This document shows, in pieces, positions 37,690 to 47,146 of a stretch of DNA of 64,000 nucleotides. The number at the start of each line of letters is the position of its first letter. The stretch's first letter is position 1. Below the pieces are notes generated by a model, which had not been told where the DNA came from, ran no database searches, and saw nothing but the letters and a program-made list of their open reading frames with translations. Made by a program: the position numbers and the translations under genes. Source of the DNA: Mycobacterium sp. AT1 (GTDB lineage: Bacteria; Actinomycetota; Actinomycetes; Mycobacteriales; Mycobacteriaceae); NCBI RefSeq assembly GCF_002043095.1, contig NZ_MVOC01000027.1, positions 124,001 through 188,000 on the forward strand, given 5' to 3'.

Positions 37690-38607
37690 GTGAGCATCGA
37701 CGACCCGAACGTGGGCGAGCAGGACGGCGCTGAACCGTTCGAACCCCAGACCACGGCCGACCAGGCTGACGACGACCTAGTGGCACGCCGACGCGACGTT
37801 CGTGGCGGCAAGCGGCGCGAGCAGATCCTGCAGCTCCTGCAGACCGTCGAATCCGGCGCGTTGAGCGTCGAAGAGATCGCCGAGCGGTTCGGCGTCTCGT
37901 TTGCGACGGTGCGGCGCGACCTCAGCCGTCTGCATCAAGACCGCCACATCACCCGCACCTACGGCGGCGTTGCCCTGACCGGCCCGGCGGAGTTGTCGAT
38001 CCGTCAACGACACCTCGAGTTCACCGCGGAGAAGGACGCGATCGGCCGCCGCGCTGCGGAGATGGTCGCCGACGGCGCCGTCGTGATACTCGACGCGGGC
38101 ACCACCACCGAATTCGTGGCGCGGCATCTGGACGCGGACGACGCCACCGTCTTCACCAACGGCATCGGCGCGATCAACGTCCTCCTCGGCAACGACGACG
38201 TCTCGGTGGTCGTCCTTGGTGGTCGACTGCGCGCGGTCAACCAGACCATCAGCGGGGCCGAGGCCGAGCACATGCTCCATTCCGTCGTCGCCGACTACGC
38301 GTTCATCGGCGCCGACGCCGTCCATCCGCAGTACGGCGTCGCGTCGAGAACCTTGGAGCAGAGCCGGCTCAAGACGTTGATGATGCAACGCGCACGTCAG
38401 ATCGTCGTCGTCGCCGATCGACGCAAGGTCAACACCGACCAATTCAACTACTGGTCTCCGACTCCGACCCGGTGGCGGCTGATCACCGACGACGACGCGG
38501 ACGCGACGGCGCTGAGCGAACTGCGCGCCGTCGGAGCCGACGTCGAGCTCGTCTCACCCCTCCGGGCTCTCACCGAGCCAACCACCCTGAAAGGTTCCCC
38601 ATCGTGA
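37690..38607 (+). CDS. DeoR/GlpR-family transcriptional regulator
   Basis: 305 residues. After an acidic N-terminal tail the helix-turn-helix reads KRREQILQLLQTVESGALSVEEIAERFGVSFATVRRDLSRL. The phosphosugar-sensing DeoRC domain has VILDAGTTTEFVARHL, TNGIGAINVLL, VLGGRLRAVNQTISGAEAE and FIGADAVHPQYGVASRTLEQSRLK. Such regulators are relieved by a phosphorylated sugar intermediate. It is the first gene of a five-gene operon, and the next gene starts on its stop (GTGA). Confidence 0.92.
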   Translation: MSIDDPNVGEQDGAEPFEPQTTADQADDDLVARRRDVRGGKRREQILQLLQTVESGALSVEEIAERFGVSFATVRRDLSRLHQDRHITRTYGGVALTGPAELSIRQRHLEFTAEKDAIGRRAAEMVADGAVVILDAGTTTEFVARHLDADDATVFTNGIGAINVLLGNDDVSVVVLGGRLRAVNQTISGAEAEHMLHSVVADYAFIGADAVHPQYGVASRTLEQSRLKTLMMQRARQIVVVADRRKVNTDQFNYWSPTPTRWRLITDDDADATALSELRAVGADVELVSPLRALTEPTTLKGSPS

Positions 38608-39698
38608 CGACCACCTCGGACTCCGTTGCGGCAGCGCAGTCGGCTCCGGCCTCCGAACGGACGACACTTCGCCAGGCAATCCTGCACCGGCCCAACGACT
38701 TGCGGATCGAGAAGGTGGCGATGCCGCGACTCGAACCCGGTGACGTCCTTCTCCGCGTGGACGCCGCGCTGTTGTGCGGCACCGACGTTCGCATCTTCGA
38801 GGGACGCAAGCAGAAGAACGTCACCTTCCCGACGGTCCTGGGACACGAATTCGCGGGCACCGTGGTCGACGCCAACGGCCCACTGCCCGATGGCGTGTCC
38901 ATGGGCGACCAGGTCGCTGTCTACCCACTGGTCACCTGTGGCGAGTGCGCGGCCTGCCGCAAGGGACACGAGAACATCTGCAAGAACCGAAAGGCGTTCG
39001 GCTACCAGCTGACCGGTGGACTGTCGCAGTACGTCCACGTCCCGGCCGTCGCCCGGCAGAACCTCGTTCCGGTGCCTGGAGTATCGGCCGCCGAGGCCGC
39101 GATCATCGAGCCCGTCGCGTGTGCCTACAACGGGCAGAAGCTCGCCAACATGGCACGTGCCGAGACGGCACTCATCGTCGGGTGCGGGCCGCTCGGCCTG
39201 ATCCACGCCGGGCTCGCGAAGAGCTTCGGCGTGGAACGGGTCGCCGCCGTCGACCCCATTGCCCAGCGGCGAGCCATGGCCACCCGATTCGGAGCGGATT
39301 TGGTTCTCGAGCCTGGCGGCGACACCGCCGATCAACTGAACGACTTCAGCGACGGCGGGATCGACGTGCTCGTCATGGCCATCGGCCGAATCGACGCGCT
39401 GACACCGTATTTGGGCTGCCTTGCCCCCGGTGCGAGCGTGTCGGTATTCGCCGGCTTCGGCGCGGACGCCGATCTGGCCGTGTCGGCCAACGACGTGCAC
39501 TACAACGAGTGGAACATCGTCGGCGCCTCGTCATGCCGACTCGACGGCTTCCATGCCGTCGCCCCCATGGTCGCCTCCGGCGCACTGCCGGTTGCCGATC
39601 TGATCGGCACCCAGTTGCCGCTCGACCGTGCCGTCGAGGCCCTCAACCTCGCCGGCTCCGGCGCTGACATGCGCGTCGGCGTCAACCCCTGGGCCTGA
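38604..39698 (+). CDS. Zinc-dependent medium-chain alcohol/polyol dehydrogenase
   Basis: A 364-residue MDR. Catalytic zinc site: LLCGTDVRIFEG and LGHEFAGTVVD. Structural zinc loop: CGECAACRKGHENICKN. NAD fold: ALIVGCGPLGLIHAGLAKSFGVERVAAVD with an acidic residue after strand 2. It resembles sorbitol/threonine dehydrogenases and would oxidise a polyol or sugar-acid hydroxyl to a ketone. Translationally coupled to deoR and followed by an aldolase, kinase and hydroxyacid dehydrogenase. Confidence 0.88.
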   Translation: MTTTSDSVAAAQSAPASERTTLRQAILHRPNDLRIEKVAMPRLEPGDVLLRVDAALLCGTDVRIFEGRKQKNVTFPTVLGHEFAGTVVDANGPLPDGVSMGDQVAVYPLVTCGECAACRKGHENICKNRKAFGYQLTGGLSQYVHVPAVARQNLVPVPGVSAAEAAIIEPVACAYNGQKLANMARAETALIVGCGPLGLIHAGLAKSFGVERVAAVDPIAQRRAMATRFGADLVLEPGGDTADQLNDFSDGGIDVLVMAIGRIDALTPYLGCLAPGASVSVFAGFGADADLAVSANDVHYNEWNIVGASSCRLDGFHAVAPMVASGALPVADLIGTQLPLDRAVEALNLAGSGADMRVGVNPWA

Positions 39699-39750
39699 TC
39701 ACAGGCTCTTCCCCGGCCCCGTCCCACCACCCAAAGGAGCAGTACCCACG

Positions 39751-40593
39751 ATGACCGCCACCTTCACACCCGCGTTCGACGTCAACCCGACCGGAACCAC
39801 TGCCGCGCTTGGCCGAAACCTGCGGCTGCGCAGGCTCTTCGCCGCCGACGGCCGCACCGTCACCGTCGCGCTCGACCAGGCCGTGCCCCGGGGCGTCGCA
39901 CCGAGGCTCGCCACGATCGGCTCCACGTTCGCCAGCATCGCCGAGGGCGAGCCGGACGCCGTCACCATCACCAAGGGCCTCGCAGGCCCGCTGCTCGGCG
40001 GCAACCGCTCGCCGATGCCGTGGATCCTCAAGGCGTCCATGTTCTCCGTGGAGTTCCACCCCACCTACGACGCGACGATCGCGACCGTGCAGGACGCCGT
40101 GCGGTTGGGCGCGGACGCCGTCGCCGTCGGCATCTCGGCCGGGTCATCCAACCAGGTCGCGATGTTCGAAATGCTCACCCGCGTCGTGGAAGAGGCCCAC
40201 ACCTGGGGACTCCCCGTCGTGTGCCACGCCTACCCGTCCGGCGAGATGTGGGGCGACCGCAAGGGTTCCACCGAATCGGTCCTCTACGCCTCCCGCGCCG
40301 CGGCCGAACTGGGCACCGACATCGTCAAGACCTGGTACACCGGATCCACCTCCGAGTTCGCCAAGGTCGTCGAGGGCACCCCGGCCATCGTCGTCGCAGC
40401 CGGTGGTGCACCCGCCGAGAGCCCGCTGGACGTGCTCAAGCAGGCGGCCTCCGTCGTCGAGGCCGGCGCTCACGGAATGACCGCCGGCCGCAACATCTGG
40501 CAGGCACCGGAGCCCGGCAAGATGGTCGCCGCGCTCAAGGCCGTCATCCACGGTGGCGACAGCCCCGAGGTTGCGGCCAAGCTGCTCGATTGA
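39751..40593 (+). CDS. Class I aldolase of the DhnA/LsrF type
   Basis: A 280-residue TIM-barrel protein with AAAGGAG upstream of the ATG. TVALDQAVPRG marks strand 1, ADAVTITKGLAGPLL follows, LPVVCHAYPSGEMW lies mid-barrel, and TDIVKTWYTGS holds the Schiff-base lysine. IVVAAGGAP and GMTAGRNIWQAPEP form the phosphate-binding end. Family members cleave or form ketose phosphates (archaeal FBP aldolase, LsrF, ADH synthase). Between a dehydrogenase and a kinase it probably cleaves a ketose phosphate to DHAP plus a small aldehyde. Confidence 0.82.
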   Translation: MTATFTPAFDVNPTGTTAALGRNLRLRRLFAADGRTVTVALDQAVPRGVAPRLATIGSTFASIAEGEPDAVTITKGLAGPLLGGNRSPMPWILKASMFSVEFHPTYDATIATVQDAVRLGADAVAVGISAGSSNQVAMFEMLTRVVEEAHTWGLPVVCHAYPSGEMWGDRKGSTESVLYASRAAAELGTDIVKTWYTGSTSEFAKVVEGTPAIVVAAGGAPAESPLDVLKQAASVVEAGAHGMTAGRNIWQAPEPGKMVAALKAVIHGGDSPEVAAKLLD

Positions 40594-40657
40594 CCGAAAC
40601 CCCCTGTTCCACCGCCGAATCGACACGTGCGCGACCCCCGAAGGAGTGGGTTCCGAT

Positions 40658-42211
40658 ATGCCTGATCAGCACGCCGCCGAGGCGGCCTACCTCGGAATCG
40701 ACGTCGGTACGTCCGCCACGAAGGCGGTGGTCTTGGCCTCCGACGGAACGGTCGTCGCCCGGTCTCGGGTTCCGCATCCCGCAGCACGCGGTGCGGGGGC
40801 CGGGCGGGCCGACCCGTCGGCATGGCGGACCAGCATCACCGCTGCGGTGCTCGCCTTGGCCCCGCACACCGCGACCGTCCGAGGCGTCGGAATGGACACC
40901 CACTGTCCGACCGCTCTGCTGCTCGACGACGACGGCCACCCGTTGGCCGCGGGCGTCACCTGGGATCATCCGGGACTGGTCGAGCCCACCGCGCAGCTGA
41001 TCGCGGCGCTCGACCCCGAAGGTCGTCGTCTGGTCGGCAACCACCTGATGCCCGCCACGGCGATGGGTGCTGCTCACCGATTGTTGCAGCTCATCGAACC
41101 TGAGGCCGTTTCGGCGGCAACCACTTTCGGGCTCGCCGGCACGTGGCTGGGACAGTGGCTCACCGGAGAGCGAGCCATCGACCCCACCCAGGCGTCCTAC
41201 ACCGGCTTGATGGCAAGCACGGACGGGTCGTGCCGCTGGCTGACCGAAGTCCTGCACGAACTCGGGATTCCCGAACGACATCTCCCTCCGGTGCGGCCGT
41301 CGCTGAGCGTGCTCGGCCCGCTGCGTGCCACAGCCGCGGCGACGCTGGGGCTGCCATCCGGCGTTCCCGTCATGGTCGGATCGGGTGACACCCCCGCCGC
41401 CTCCTACGCACTTGGCACCGAGCCGGGTGGTCGTCCGCTGCTCATCATGGGGACCACGCACGTGGTGTCCAATGCGCTTGACGCGCCGGACTTTCGCGCG
41501 AAGGCTCTGCAACGGGTGGACGTCCATGCCGGCCGCTGGCTCATCAACGGGGTCATCAACGGCGGCGACGCGTTGGCGGAAGGGGCGGAACTGCTCGGCT
41601 ACGGGCGTGGTGACATTGCCGTCGAAGCGTTGGTGGGAACGGCCTTTCAGGCCCGACCCGCGGAGGTGCCGGATGCCCCGGTGTTCGTTCCGCACACGCG
41701 ACCAGAACGAGGTCCGCTGTGGTTCGCCGAACCGCGAACCGCGCTCCTCGGTGACATCCCCGATCCCGCGTCTGCGGCTGCCGCCCGCGGTGTCGTCGAA
41801 GGAGTGCTGTTCGCCGACCGGCTCATCGTCGAGTCCTGCATCGGCGACCAACAGCGGACCCTCTACGCCAGTGGCGCATTCGGCTTCGAGCCCGAGCTCC
41901 CGCAACTGCTCGCCGACGCGCTGGACCGCGACATCCTGGTGGTCGACGAAAGCCACCTTCCCGCCATCGGGGCCGCGGCGATGTGCGTCGAGGTGCTGGA
42001 GGGCACCGTCGTGGCTCCCCCACGTGCTCGGCTGGTGACGCCGCGACCCGAATGGCGCGACACCGTGGCCGACCGCTGGCAGCGCTACCGACAGGTCTGG
42101 TCGAGCGTCACGGGGACACCGCCGCCCAGCACCCTGGACGAGTCCGTGCAACCACCTCCGTCCGCCTCCCAACTGCCATACCGCACCCAGACCGGAAGGG
42201 TCCTCACGTGA
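40658..42211 (+). CDS. FGGY-family carbohydrate kinase
   Basis: A 517-residue kinase. N-terminal ATPase loop YLGIDVGTSATKAVVLASDG; GVGMDTHCPTALLLDD and GVTWDHPG in domain 1; PVMVGSGDTPAASYALG with the catalytic aspartate and MGTTHVVSNAL; domain 2 with ASGAFGFEPELPQLLADALDR and AIGAAAMCVE. It is closest in style to xylulokinases, and LsrK belongs to the same family. AAGGAG lies upstream of the ATG. It would phosphorylate the ketose made by the upstream dehydrogenase. Confidence 0.87.
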   Translation: MPDQHAAEAAYLGIDVGTSATKAVVLASDGTVVARSRVPHPAARGAGAGRADPSAWRTSITAAVLALAPHTATVRGVGMDTHCPTALLLDDDGHPLAAGVTWDHPGLVEPTAQLIAALDPEGRRLVGNHLMPATAMGAAHRLLQLIEPEAVSAATTFGLAGTWLGQWLTGERAIDPTQASYTGLMASTDGSCRWLTEVLHELGIPERHLPPVRPSLSVLGPLRATAAATLGLPSGVPVMVGSGDTPAASYALGTEPGGRPLLIMGTTHVVSNALDAPDFRAKALQRVDVHAGRWLINGVINGGDALAEGAELLGYGRGDIAVEALVGTAFQARPAEVPDAPVFVPHTRPERGPLWFAEPRTALLGDIPDPASAAAARGVVEGVLFADRLIVESCIGDQQRTLYASGAFGFEPELPQLLADALDRDILVVDESHLPAIGAAAMCVEVLEGTVVAPPRARLVTPRPEWRDTVADRWQRYRQVWSSVTGTPPPSTLDESVQPPPSASQLPYRTQTGRVLT

Positions 42212-43197
42212 CCGCGTCGCCCGTAACCGCCCGTCCCGTCACCGGGATGATCTACCTGTCACGACTTCTCACCGACCGCGCGATGAGTCACCTTCATTCG
42301 CTGGGCGCGCCGCTGCGGGTCGGGTCGGAGGCGCCACCCACGCGCTCCGAGCTCGAGGCGGGCATCGCGGGTGCGGGCGCCGCCGTCATCACCCTGACCG
42401 AGCGCGTCGACGCCGCACTGCTCGCCGCGGCAGGCCCGCAGTTGAAGGTGATCGCCAACGTCGCGGTCGGGTACGACAACGTCGACCTGGCGGCGACCGA
42501 GGCCGCCGGCGTGACCGTCACCAACACCCCCGGCGTGCTCGACCGGGCCTCCGCCGACCACACCTTCGCCCTGATCCTTGCCGCCACCCGTCGAATCACC
42601 GAGGGTGACAGGCTGATTCGCAGCCAGGAGCCGTGGGTGTGGGGGCCGAGGATGCTGGTGGGCCTCGACGTCAGTGCCGGTGCCACCCTCGGAATCCTCG
42701 GCTACGGGCGCATCGGCGCGGCCGTGGCTCGCCGCGCACACGCCTTCGACATGACGGTCGTCGCGTCGTCGCGCAGTCGCACCCCCGGCACCGTCGAGGA
42801 CAGCGTCACGTTCGTCGACCAGGCCACCCTGCTGCGCGACAGCGACGTGGTCACGGTCCACACGCCGCTGACGCCCCAGACGCGACACTTGATCGACGCG
42901 TCAGCGCTCGAGGCGATGAAGCCCACCGCGTATCTGATCAACACCGCCCGCGGCGGCGTGGTCGACGAGGCCGCGTTGATGGCCGCCCTTCACGGGCGCC
43001 AAATACGTGGCGCCGCACTGGACGTCTTCGAGGGCGAACCTGCGGTCAACCCGGCGCTGTTGGACACCCCGGGCCTCGTGCTGACTCCCCACACCGCCAG
43101 CGCAGGCGAGGCGACCCGCGACACCATGGGCATCCTCGCCGTCGACAACGTCGCGGCCGTGTTGTCGGGGAACGCTCCCCTGACTCCGGTGCGCTGA
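42208..43197 (+). CDS. D-isomer-specific 2-hydroxyacid dehydrogenase
   Basis: A 329-residue protein whose GTG overlaps the kinase stop, with GGAAGGG upstream. NAD loop: [30 protein letters not shown]. Catalytic R, E and H are in [24 protein letters not shown] and LTPHTASA. It resembles glyoxylate/hydroxypyruvate reductases (GhrB-like). As last gene of the DeoR operon it could reduce the aldehyde-acid released by the aldolase, for instance glyoxylate or hydroxypyruvate. Confidence 0.9.
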   Translation: MTASPVTARPVTGMIYLSRLLTDRAMSHLHSLGAPLRVGSEAPPTRSELEAGIAGAGAAVITLTERVDAALLAAAGPQLKVIANVAVGYDNVDLAATEAAGVTVTNTPGVLDRASADHTFALILAATRRITEGDRLIRSQEPWVWGPRMLVGLDVSAGATLGILGYGRIGAAVARRAHAFDMTVVASSRSRTPGTVEDSVTFVDQATLLRDSDVVTVHTPLTPQTRHLIDASALEAMKPTAYLINTARGGVVDEAALMAALHGRQIRGAALDVFEGEPAVNPALLDTPGLVLTPHTASAGEATRDTMGILAVDNVAAVLSGNAPLTPVR

Positions 43198-43239
43198 CGA
43201 GGAGCCGGCACCAGTCGGTCGTCAATGACAGGGCATTCC

Positions 43240-43352
43240 GGATGATGTGGCGGCACGTCCAGCGACGGGTTTCGGTCGAAGAACCCGACCGGCTTCAGCG
43301 TGAACCCCACGTATTCGCACGGCATGCTCGGCCAGTCCTCCGGCCGAGGCGA
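43240..43352 (-). pseudogene. C-terminal remnant of a copper amine oxidase
   Basis: About 36 codons read [19 protein letters not shown] then [16 protein letters not shown]. They align with the last residues of the intact amine oxidase at 45170-47086 ([19 protein letters not shown], then [13 protein letters not shown]). The rest of the enzyme is missing; the fragment is fused in frame to the tail of a decayed oxidoreductase. It indicates a second amine-oxidase copy lost by deletion. Confidence 0.8.
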
Positions 43353-43364
43353 CGCACGTAATCT

Positions 43365-44097
43365 GCAGAGTGCGCGCAGTTCCTCGACCAGCTTCACACG
43401 TTCGGCAGCCGTGACGGCCGAAGGAACGACGTTCAAGACGGTGACGCCGGCCTCGCGAGACGCCGCGACACGCTCCTTCACGAAGCCTGCCGAACCGATC
43501 AGTGACACGGCGCGCACCAGCGCATCGGGCGCGGCCTTGGTGGCCAGCTCCTTCTCGCCGGCCAGGTACAACTCCTGGATGCGGTCGGCCTCGGCGCCAT
43601 AACCGTTTTTGACGGCCAGCGTGTGATCGAAGTCCTTCTCCTTGGCGCCCATCCCGCCGATGTAGAGCGAAAGGTGGGGCTTGACCCACTCGCGCCGGCC
43701 GTCGACGTCGTCTCCGATGACCAGCGGCTGACCCCACACCTGCTCCGCCTTCTCCGGCAGGAAGAAGATGGGCTGCCACCCTTCGGCGATCTCAGCGGCC
43801 AGTTCGACGTTCTTGGGCCCCAGGGCTGCGAGAAGAACGGAATTCGTTCGCGGACAGGATGATTGATGAGCTTGATTGACTTGCCCAACCCCATTCCCCG
43901 ATCGGCGGGCAACGGAATCTGATAGTGCTTGCCGTCGTACTGCAGCCGCTCCCGGGACCACACCGCCTGGCATATGTCGACGACCTCCCTGGTGCGCCCG
44001 ATCGGAGCGTCGTAGGAGACTCCGTGAAAACCCTCGATCGCCTGCGGTCCCAATGCTCCCAATCCGAGGATGTAGCGGCCGTCGGAGACGTAGTCGG
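43365..44097 (-). pseudogene. Decayed LLM-class F420-dependent oxidoreductase
   Basis: Two frames together reconstruct most of a mycobacterial luciferase-like F420 oxidoreductase. The first (44097 down to about 43835) reads [21 protein letters not shown], continuing to [21 protein letters not shown] and ERIPFF. The second (about 43841 down to 43365) reads [21 protein letters not shown], then [16 protein letters not shown] and [17 protein letters not shown] one-base deletion near 43838 explains the switch. The first 80-90 residues with the F420 site are absent. It cannot make a working enzyme. Confidence 0.8.
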
Positions 44098-44300
44098 GGA
44101 GGTCGGGGAGGCGCGCTGAGTGCGGGTGGTATACGACGGCTCGTGCGCGCAACGACAACTTCTCTGCACGCGCACACAACAGCTTTCGGTGGCTCAGCGC
44201 GGAGAATCGGGGCGTAACGCTGAACTCCACACCACTGCCAGGAATGGCTGCGATCAAGGGCGCGTGGATCCGCACGCCGCCGTCATGAGAGGACCACGAC

Positions 44301-45110
44301 ATGAACGACGCCACGACCGCACCGTCGGCCAACCAGGAGGACACCAGCACCTGGCTGCCGCTGGACGGCTTGGAGCCCGGATTCGACGAATACAAGCAGA
44401 CACCCACCGACGCCCTGGCGAGCACCGCTCTGGAAGTCGCATTCAGCGACGGTCAAGTCCTACGGTACGACTTCACCGGCGCGGACACCGTGCAGTGGAC
44501 CTCCGGCGATGAGCAGCACACCGACACCTACGAGGCGCTGCTCGTCGACGACGGTCTCTACCTTGTCAACATCCACCACCAGCACGATCCTGCCGTGGCA
44601 ACCGCGGTCATCTTCGACGTCGAGCGTGGACACGTGTTGCACGTGGCCTCCGTAGTTGGTCCGCTCGACCAGCGACCGACGGTCATCACCCAGGACTTCC
44701 GCGTCGGCACGCTCACCGGTATGCAGCCCGTCGGCGATCCGCCAGCTCCGTCCAACGACCTCATCGGCCGACGGATGCTGTGGGAGTACAGCAAGGTGCA
44801 CGCCTATGAGCACGTCTACGTGTCGTCGCAGTGGTACACATTCCAGTGCCTGGCCGGACCGGAAGCTCGCCTTGCCGACACCGACGCCGCCACCTACTAC
44901 AAGGTGCGCAAGGGCATCTACCTGTTCGCCTGGCGCGAGAAGGTCATCCCATGTGCCGCGGTGACGGTTGCCGACCATCGCGAATTTCGCGCTCACGGAG
45001 CACTTTTCGGCCTGAACGGCGACAACTCCACCACCGAGCACTTCACCTTCGGTGCCCATGGACGCCTGCTGTCCAACACGGTGTACCCCGACCGCTACGA
45101 CTTCCGCTAG
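44301..45110 (+). CDS. MoaF-like protein (monoamine regulon)
   Basis: A 269-residue protein with GAGAGG upstream of its ATG. It looks like two tandem calycin/lipocalin-like halves, as in the MoaF N and C domains. The first has TALEVAFSDGQVLRYDFTGADTVQW and DDGLYLVNIHHQHDPAVATAVIFDVERG. The second has NDLIGRRMLWEYSKVHAYEHVY and YYKVRKGIYLFAWREKVIPC. MoaF belongs to the tyramine (monoamine) regulon of enterobacteria. Here it converges on a copper amine oxidase gene, supporting the same link. Biochemical role unknown. Confidence 0.75.
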   Translation: MNDATTAPSANQEDTSTWLPLDGLEPGFDEYKQTPTDALASTALEVAFSDGQVLRYDFTGADTVQWTSGDEQHTDTYEALLVDDGLYLVNIHHQHDPAVATAVIFDVERGHVLHVASVVGPLDQRPTVITQDFRVGTLTGMQPVGDPPAPSNDLIGRRMLWEYSKVHAYEHVYVSSQWYTFQCLAGPEARLADTDAATYYKVRKGIYLFAWREKVIPCAAVTVADHREFRAHGALFGLNGDNSTTEHFTFGAHGRLLSNTVYPDRYDFR

Positions 45111-45120
45111 TCCTGCTCGC

Positions 45121-45162
45121 CGCGCCGACTGCGAGTGCCCTTGGGCACTCGCAGTCGGCGCG
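45121..45162. terminator. 20-bp perfect inverted repeat, bidirectional terminator
   Basis: Arms 45121-45140 and 45143-45162 are exact reverse complements (CGCGCCGACTGCGAGTGCCC) with a 2-nt loop, between the convergent moaF-like and amine oxidase stops. A short TTTT follows on the plus side. Confidence 0.85.
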
Positions 45163-45169
45163 CTGCGTT

Positions 45170-47086
45170 TTACGTCCCGCTGCAGTGCCCCTTGGATGCC
45201 GGCACGTCCAGGGTGGGGTTGCGGTCGAAGAATCCGTCCGGCTTCATCTTGAACCCGGTGTAGTCGACGGGCATGACCGGCCAATCCTCGAGCCTAGGCG
45301 TGTGCGTCAGGCCGAAGGTATGCCAGACGACGAGGTCGGTGTTCTCCACGGAACGGTTGGCTGCGGTGAAGGCAGGGAGCCCGGCTCCGCCGGGATGCTG
45401 GTTGACGTAGTCCCCGGTGGGGTAGCGCTGCGACTCGTCGAAGGGCGTCACCCACAGGTGCTTGGTCGCGAAGGCCGCTCGCCGCGCGATCGACGATTCG
45501 TCCGCCGCGAGCAGCAGTGGGTTGCCCTCGGGATGAAGGCTGTAGGCAACGGGCTTCCCAACGGCGTTGCGCTTGTTGGGGTTGACGATGTTCCACACCC
45601 GTCCGGTCGAGCGATCCGCGACGCGTTGCGCTTCCTCTTCGGTGCGCAGCGGGGTCTCCGACGTCGTCCACGCGTTGCCGTGCGGGTTGCCCTCCCCTAT
45701 CGGCACGCGGACGACGTTCTTTTCGACGACGGTGTTGGCGGCACCGTCCACTTGCATGTGCAGTCGTGCGCAGAACAGGTGCTGATGGAACGGCGCACCC
45801 AAGCCCGGCGCGATCTCGCTGGCGTACGGGTTCTCCGTGCGTCCGGGCCCCGGGTAGGCCGAGGTGAAGACGACGCCGGTGGCCTTGGCCTCCAGTTCGA
45901 TGGTGCCGTCGAGGTACAGGTACCAGTAGAACCCGTAGTCGTAGTTGCCCACGGTGGCGAAGAACGAGATGACCAGTCGGCGTTGGCGTCTCGTGCTGTC
46001 GGACCCCGCCCAGTCGTCGCGGTGCTTCCACAGGATTCCGTAGTCCTCTTCGTGGATGCAGATCGCGTTGCCGATGGTGCGGGGGTTGCCAAACTGGTCG
46101 GCGACGACGGCGTCGAGATAGGTGATGTCACCGAGACAGTCGCAGCCCAGGCGCAGGCTGTTGGCCATCTGGCCGATGAGGTATTCACCGGTGTCGAAGT
46201 AGTTCTGCCAGTCACGGATTGGTGAGGGGTCCGCGTAGGGCACCACCATTTCGGCCACCGACCCACGGAAGACGATCGGGCGCTGTTCCTCACCGTCGGC
46301 GAAACCGAGCTGATGCAGGACCACGCCCTCGCGTGCGTCGAAGGTGACGCGGACCTGCCACTTCTCCCAGGACAGGAGGTTGCCGTCCAACGTGAAACTA
46401 GGCCCCTCCGGTTGGGTGATCTCGATGGGCTTCTGCGTAGTTCGCGGTGGTCCGGTCACCTCGGGATCGTTGAAGTTTCCCAACGCCTCCGGGATGGGCA
46501 CCGGCCCCATGTCGATGAGGTCGACGACGACTTCCTCGGTGACGTCGACGAAGGCGACGAGGCCGTCGATGGGGTGGGCCCAGGGATGGTCGGCCGGATG
46601 GTCCTGCCGAAAGGCCAACCCGCGCAATATTCGTCGGCCGGCCTCGTTCGGGTGGTCGAAGAATCCCGCAGACAGCGGTGCCACCCTGACCTGACTGACC
46701 TCGAGGCCGCGGGCGGACAGCGACGCCAGCCATCGAGGGTCAGTGGCGAGGATTCTCTCGACGGATTCGAACTCGTGAGTCAACACCGGAAGTTGACCGT
46801 CGGTGGCAGCATTCAACGTCTTCGACGACGCCACTGTGCCGGACCCGGTCGACACGACGACGTCGGTACCGACCCCGCTGCCGATGTCCTGGATCATCAC
46901 GCGGAACCGGCGGTCGACGGTCCCCGACTCCAAGTCGGCCGGGGTGGGCTCATCCTGGCCGAGGTACGCGATCCGAGAAGCGTCGCCGAGCAGGCCCGCC
47001 TCGCTCAGTATCCGACGCACGGCCAGCACGTCGTCGGTGGTCGTCATGGCCAGCGGATGGGTCGTGTGCGATGACAGGCTCGTCAT
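45170..47086 (-). CDS. Primary-amine (tyramine) oxidase, copper/TPQ type
   Basis: A 638-residue copper amine oxidase, normal for the actinobacterial type. The topaquinone precursor is Y382 in TVGNYDYGF, the catalytic base D298 in [10 protein letters not shown], and two copper histidines H434 and H436 are in [13 protein letters not shown]. The C-terminus has [10 protein letters not shown] and the end [12 protein letters not shown]. It oxidises aromatic amines such as tyramine to the aldehyde with H2O2 and ammonia. It is the last gene of a minus-strand run after a flavin hydroxylase and an aldehyde dehydrogenase. No signal peptide is evident. Substrate is inferred from the homoprotocatechuate genes alongside. 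Confidence 0.93.
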   Translation of the reverse strand: MTSLSSHTTHPLAMTTTDDVLAVRRILSEAGLLGDASRIAYLGQDEPTPADLESGTVDRRFRVMIQDIGSGVGTDVVVSTGSGTVASSKTLNAATDGQLPVLTHEFESVERILATDPRWLASLSARGLEVSQVRVAPLSAGFFDHPNEAGRRILRGLAFRQDHPADHPWAHPIDGLVAFVDVTEEVVVDLIDMGPVPIPEALGNFNDPEVTGPPRTTQKPIEITQPEGPSFTLDGNLLSWEKWQVRVTFDAREGVVLHQLGFADGEEQRPIVFRGSVAEMVVPYADPSPIRDWQNYFDTGEYLIGQMANSLRLGCDCLGDITYLDAVVADQFGNPRTIGNAICIHEEDYGILWKHRDDWAGSDSTRRQRRLVISFFATVGNYDYGFYWYLYLDGTIELEAKATGVVFTSAYPGPGRTENPYASEIAPGLGAPFHQHLFCARLHMQVDGAANTVVEKNVVRVPIGEGNPHGNAWTTSETPLRTEEEAQRVADRSTGRVWNIVNPNKRNAVGKPVAYSLHPEGNPLLLAADESSIARRAAFATKHLWVTPFDESQRYPTGDYVNQHPGGAGLPAFTAANRSVENTDLVVWHTFGLTHTPRLEDWPVMPVDYTGFKMKPDGFFDRNPTLDVPASKGHCSGT

Positions 47087-47146
47087 GGTCGGTGGTCCTT
47101 CACTTTGGAGGGGATTCGGTGGCTGATTGTGTTGACGGGCAATCGA

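Noticed and set aside
36080..43197. Reading the DeoR operon as sulfoquinovose or AI-2 (lsr) catabolism
   Set aside because: No sulfosugar isomerase or PfkB-type kinase, and no Lsr ABC transporter or LsrG; only family-level overlap of aldolase, kinase and regulator type.
44460..45284. Minus-strand open frame opposite the moaF-like gene
   Set aside because: Its first residues are an out-of-frame reading of the amine oxidase tail and the rest is antisense to moaF.
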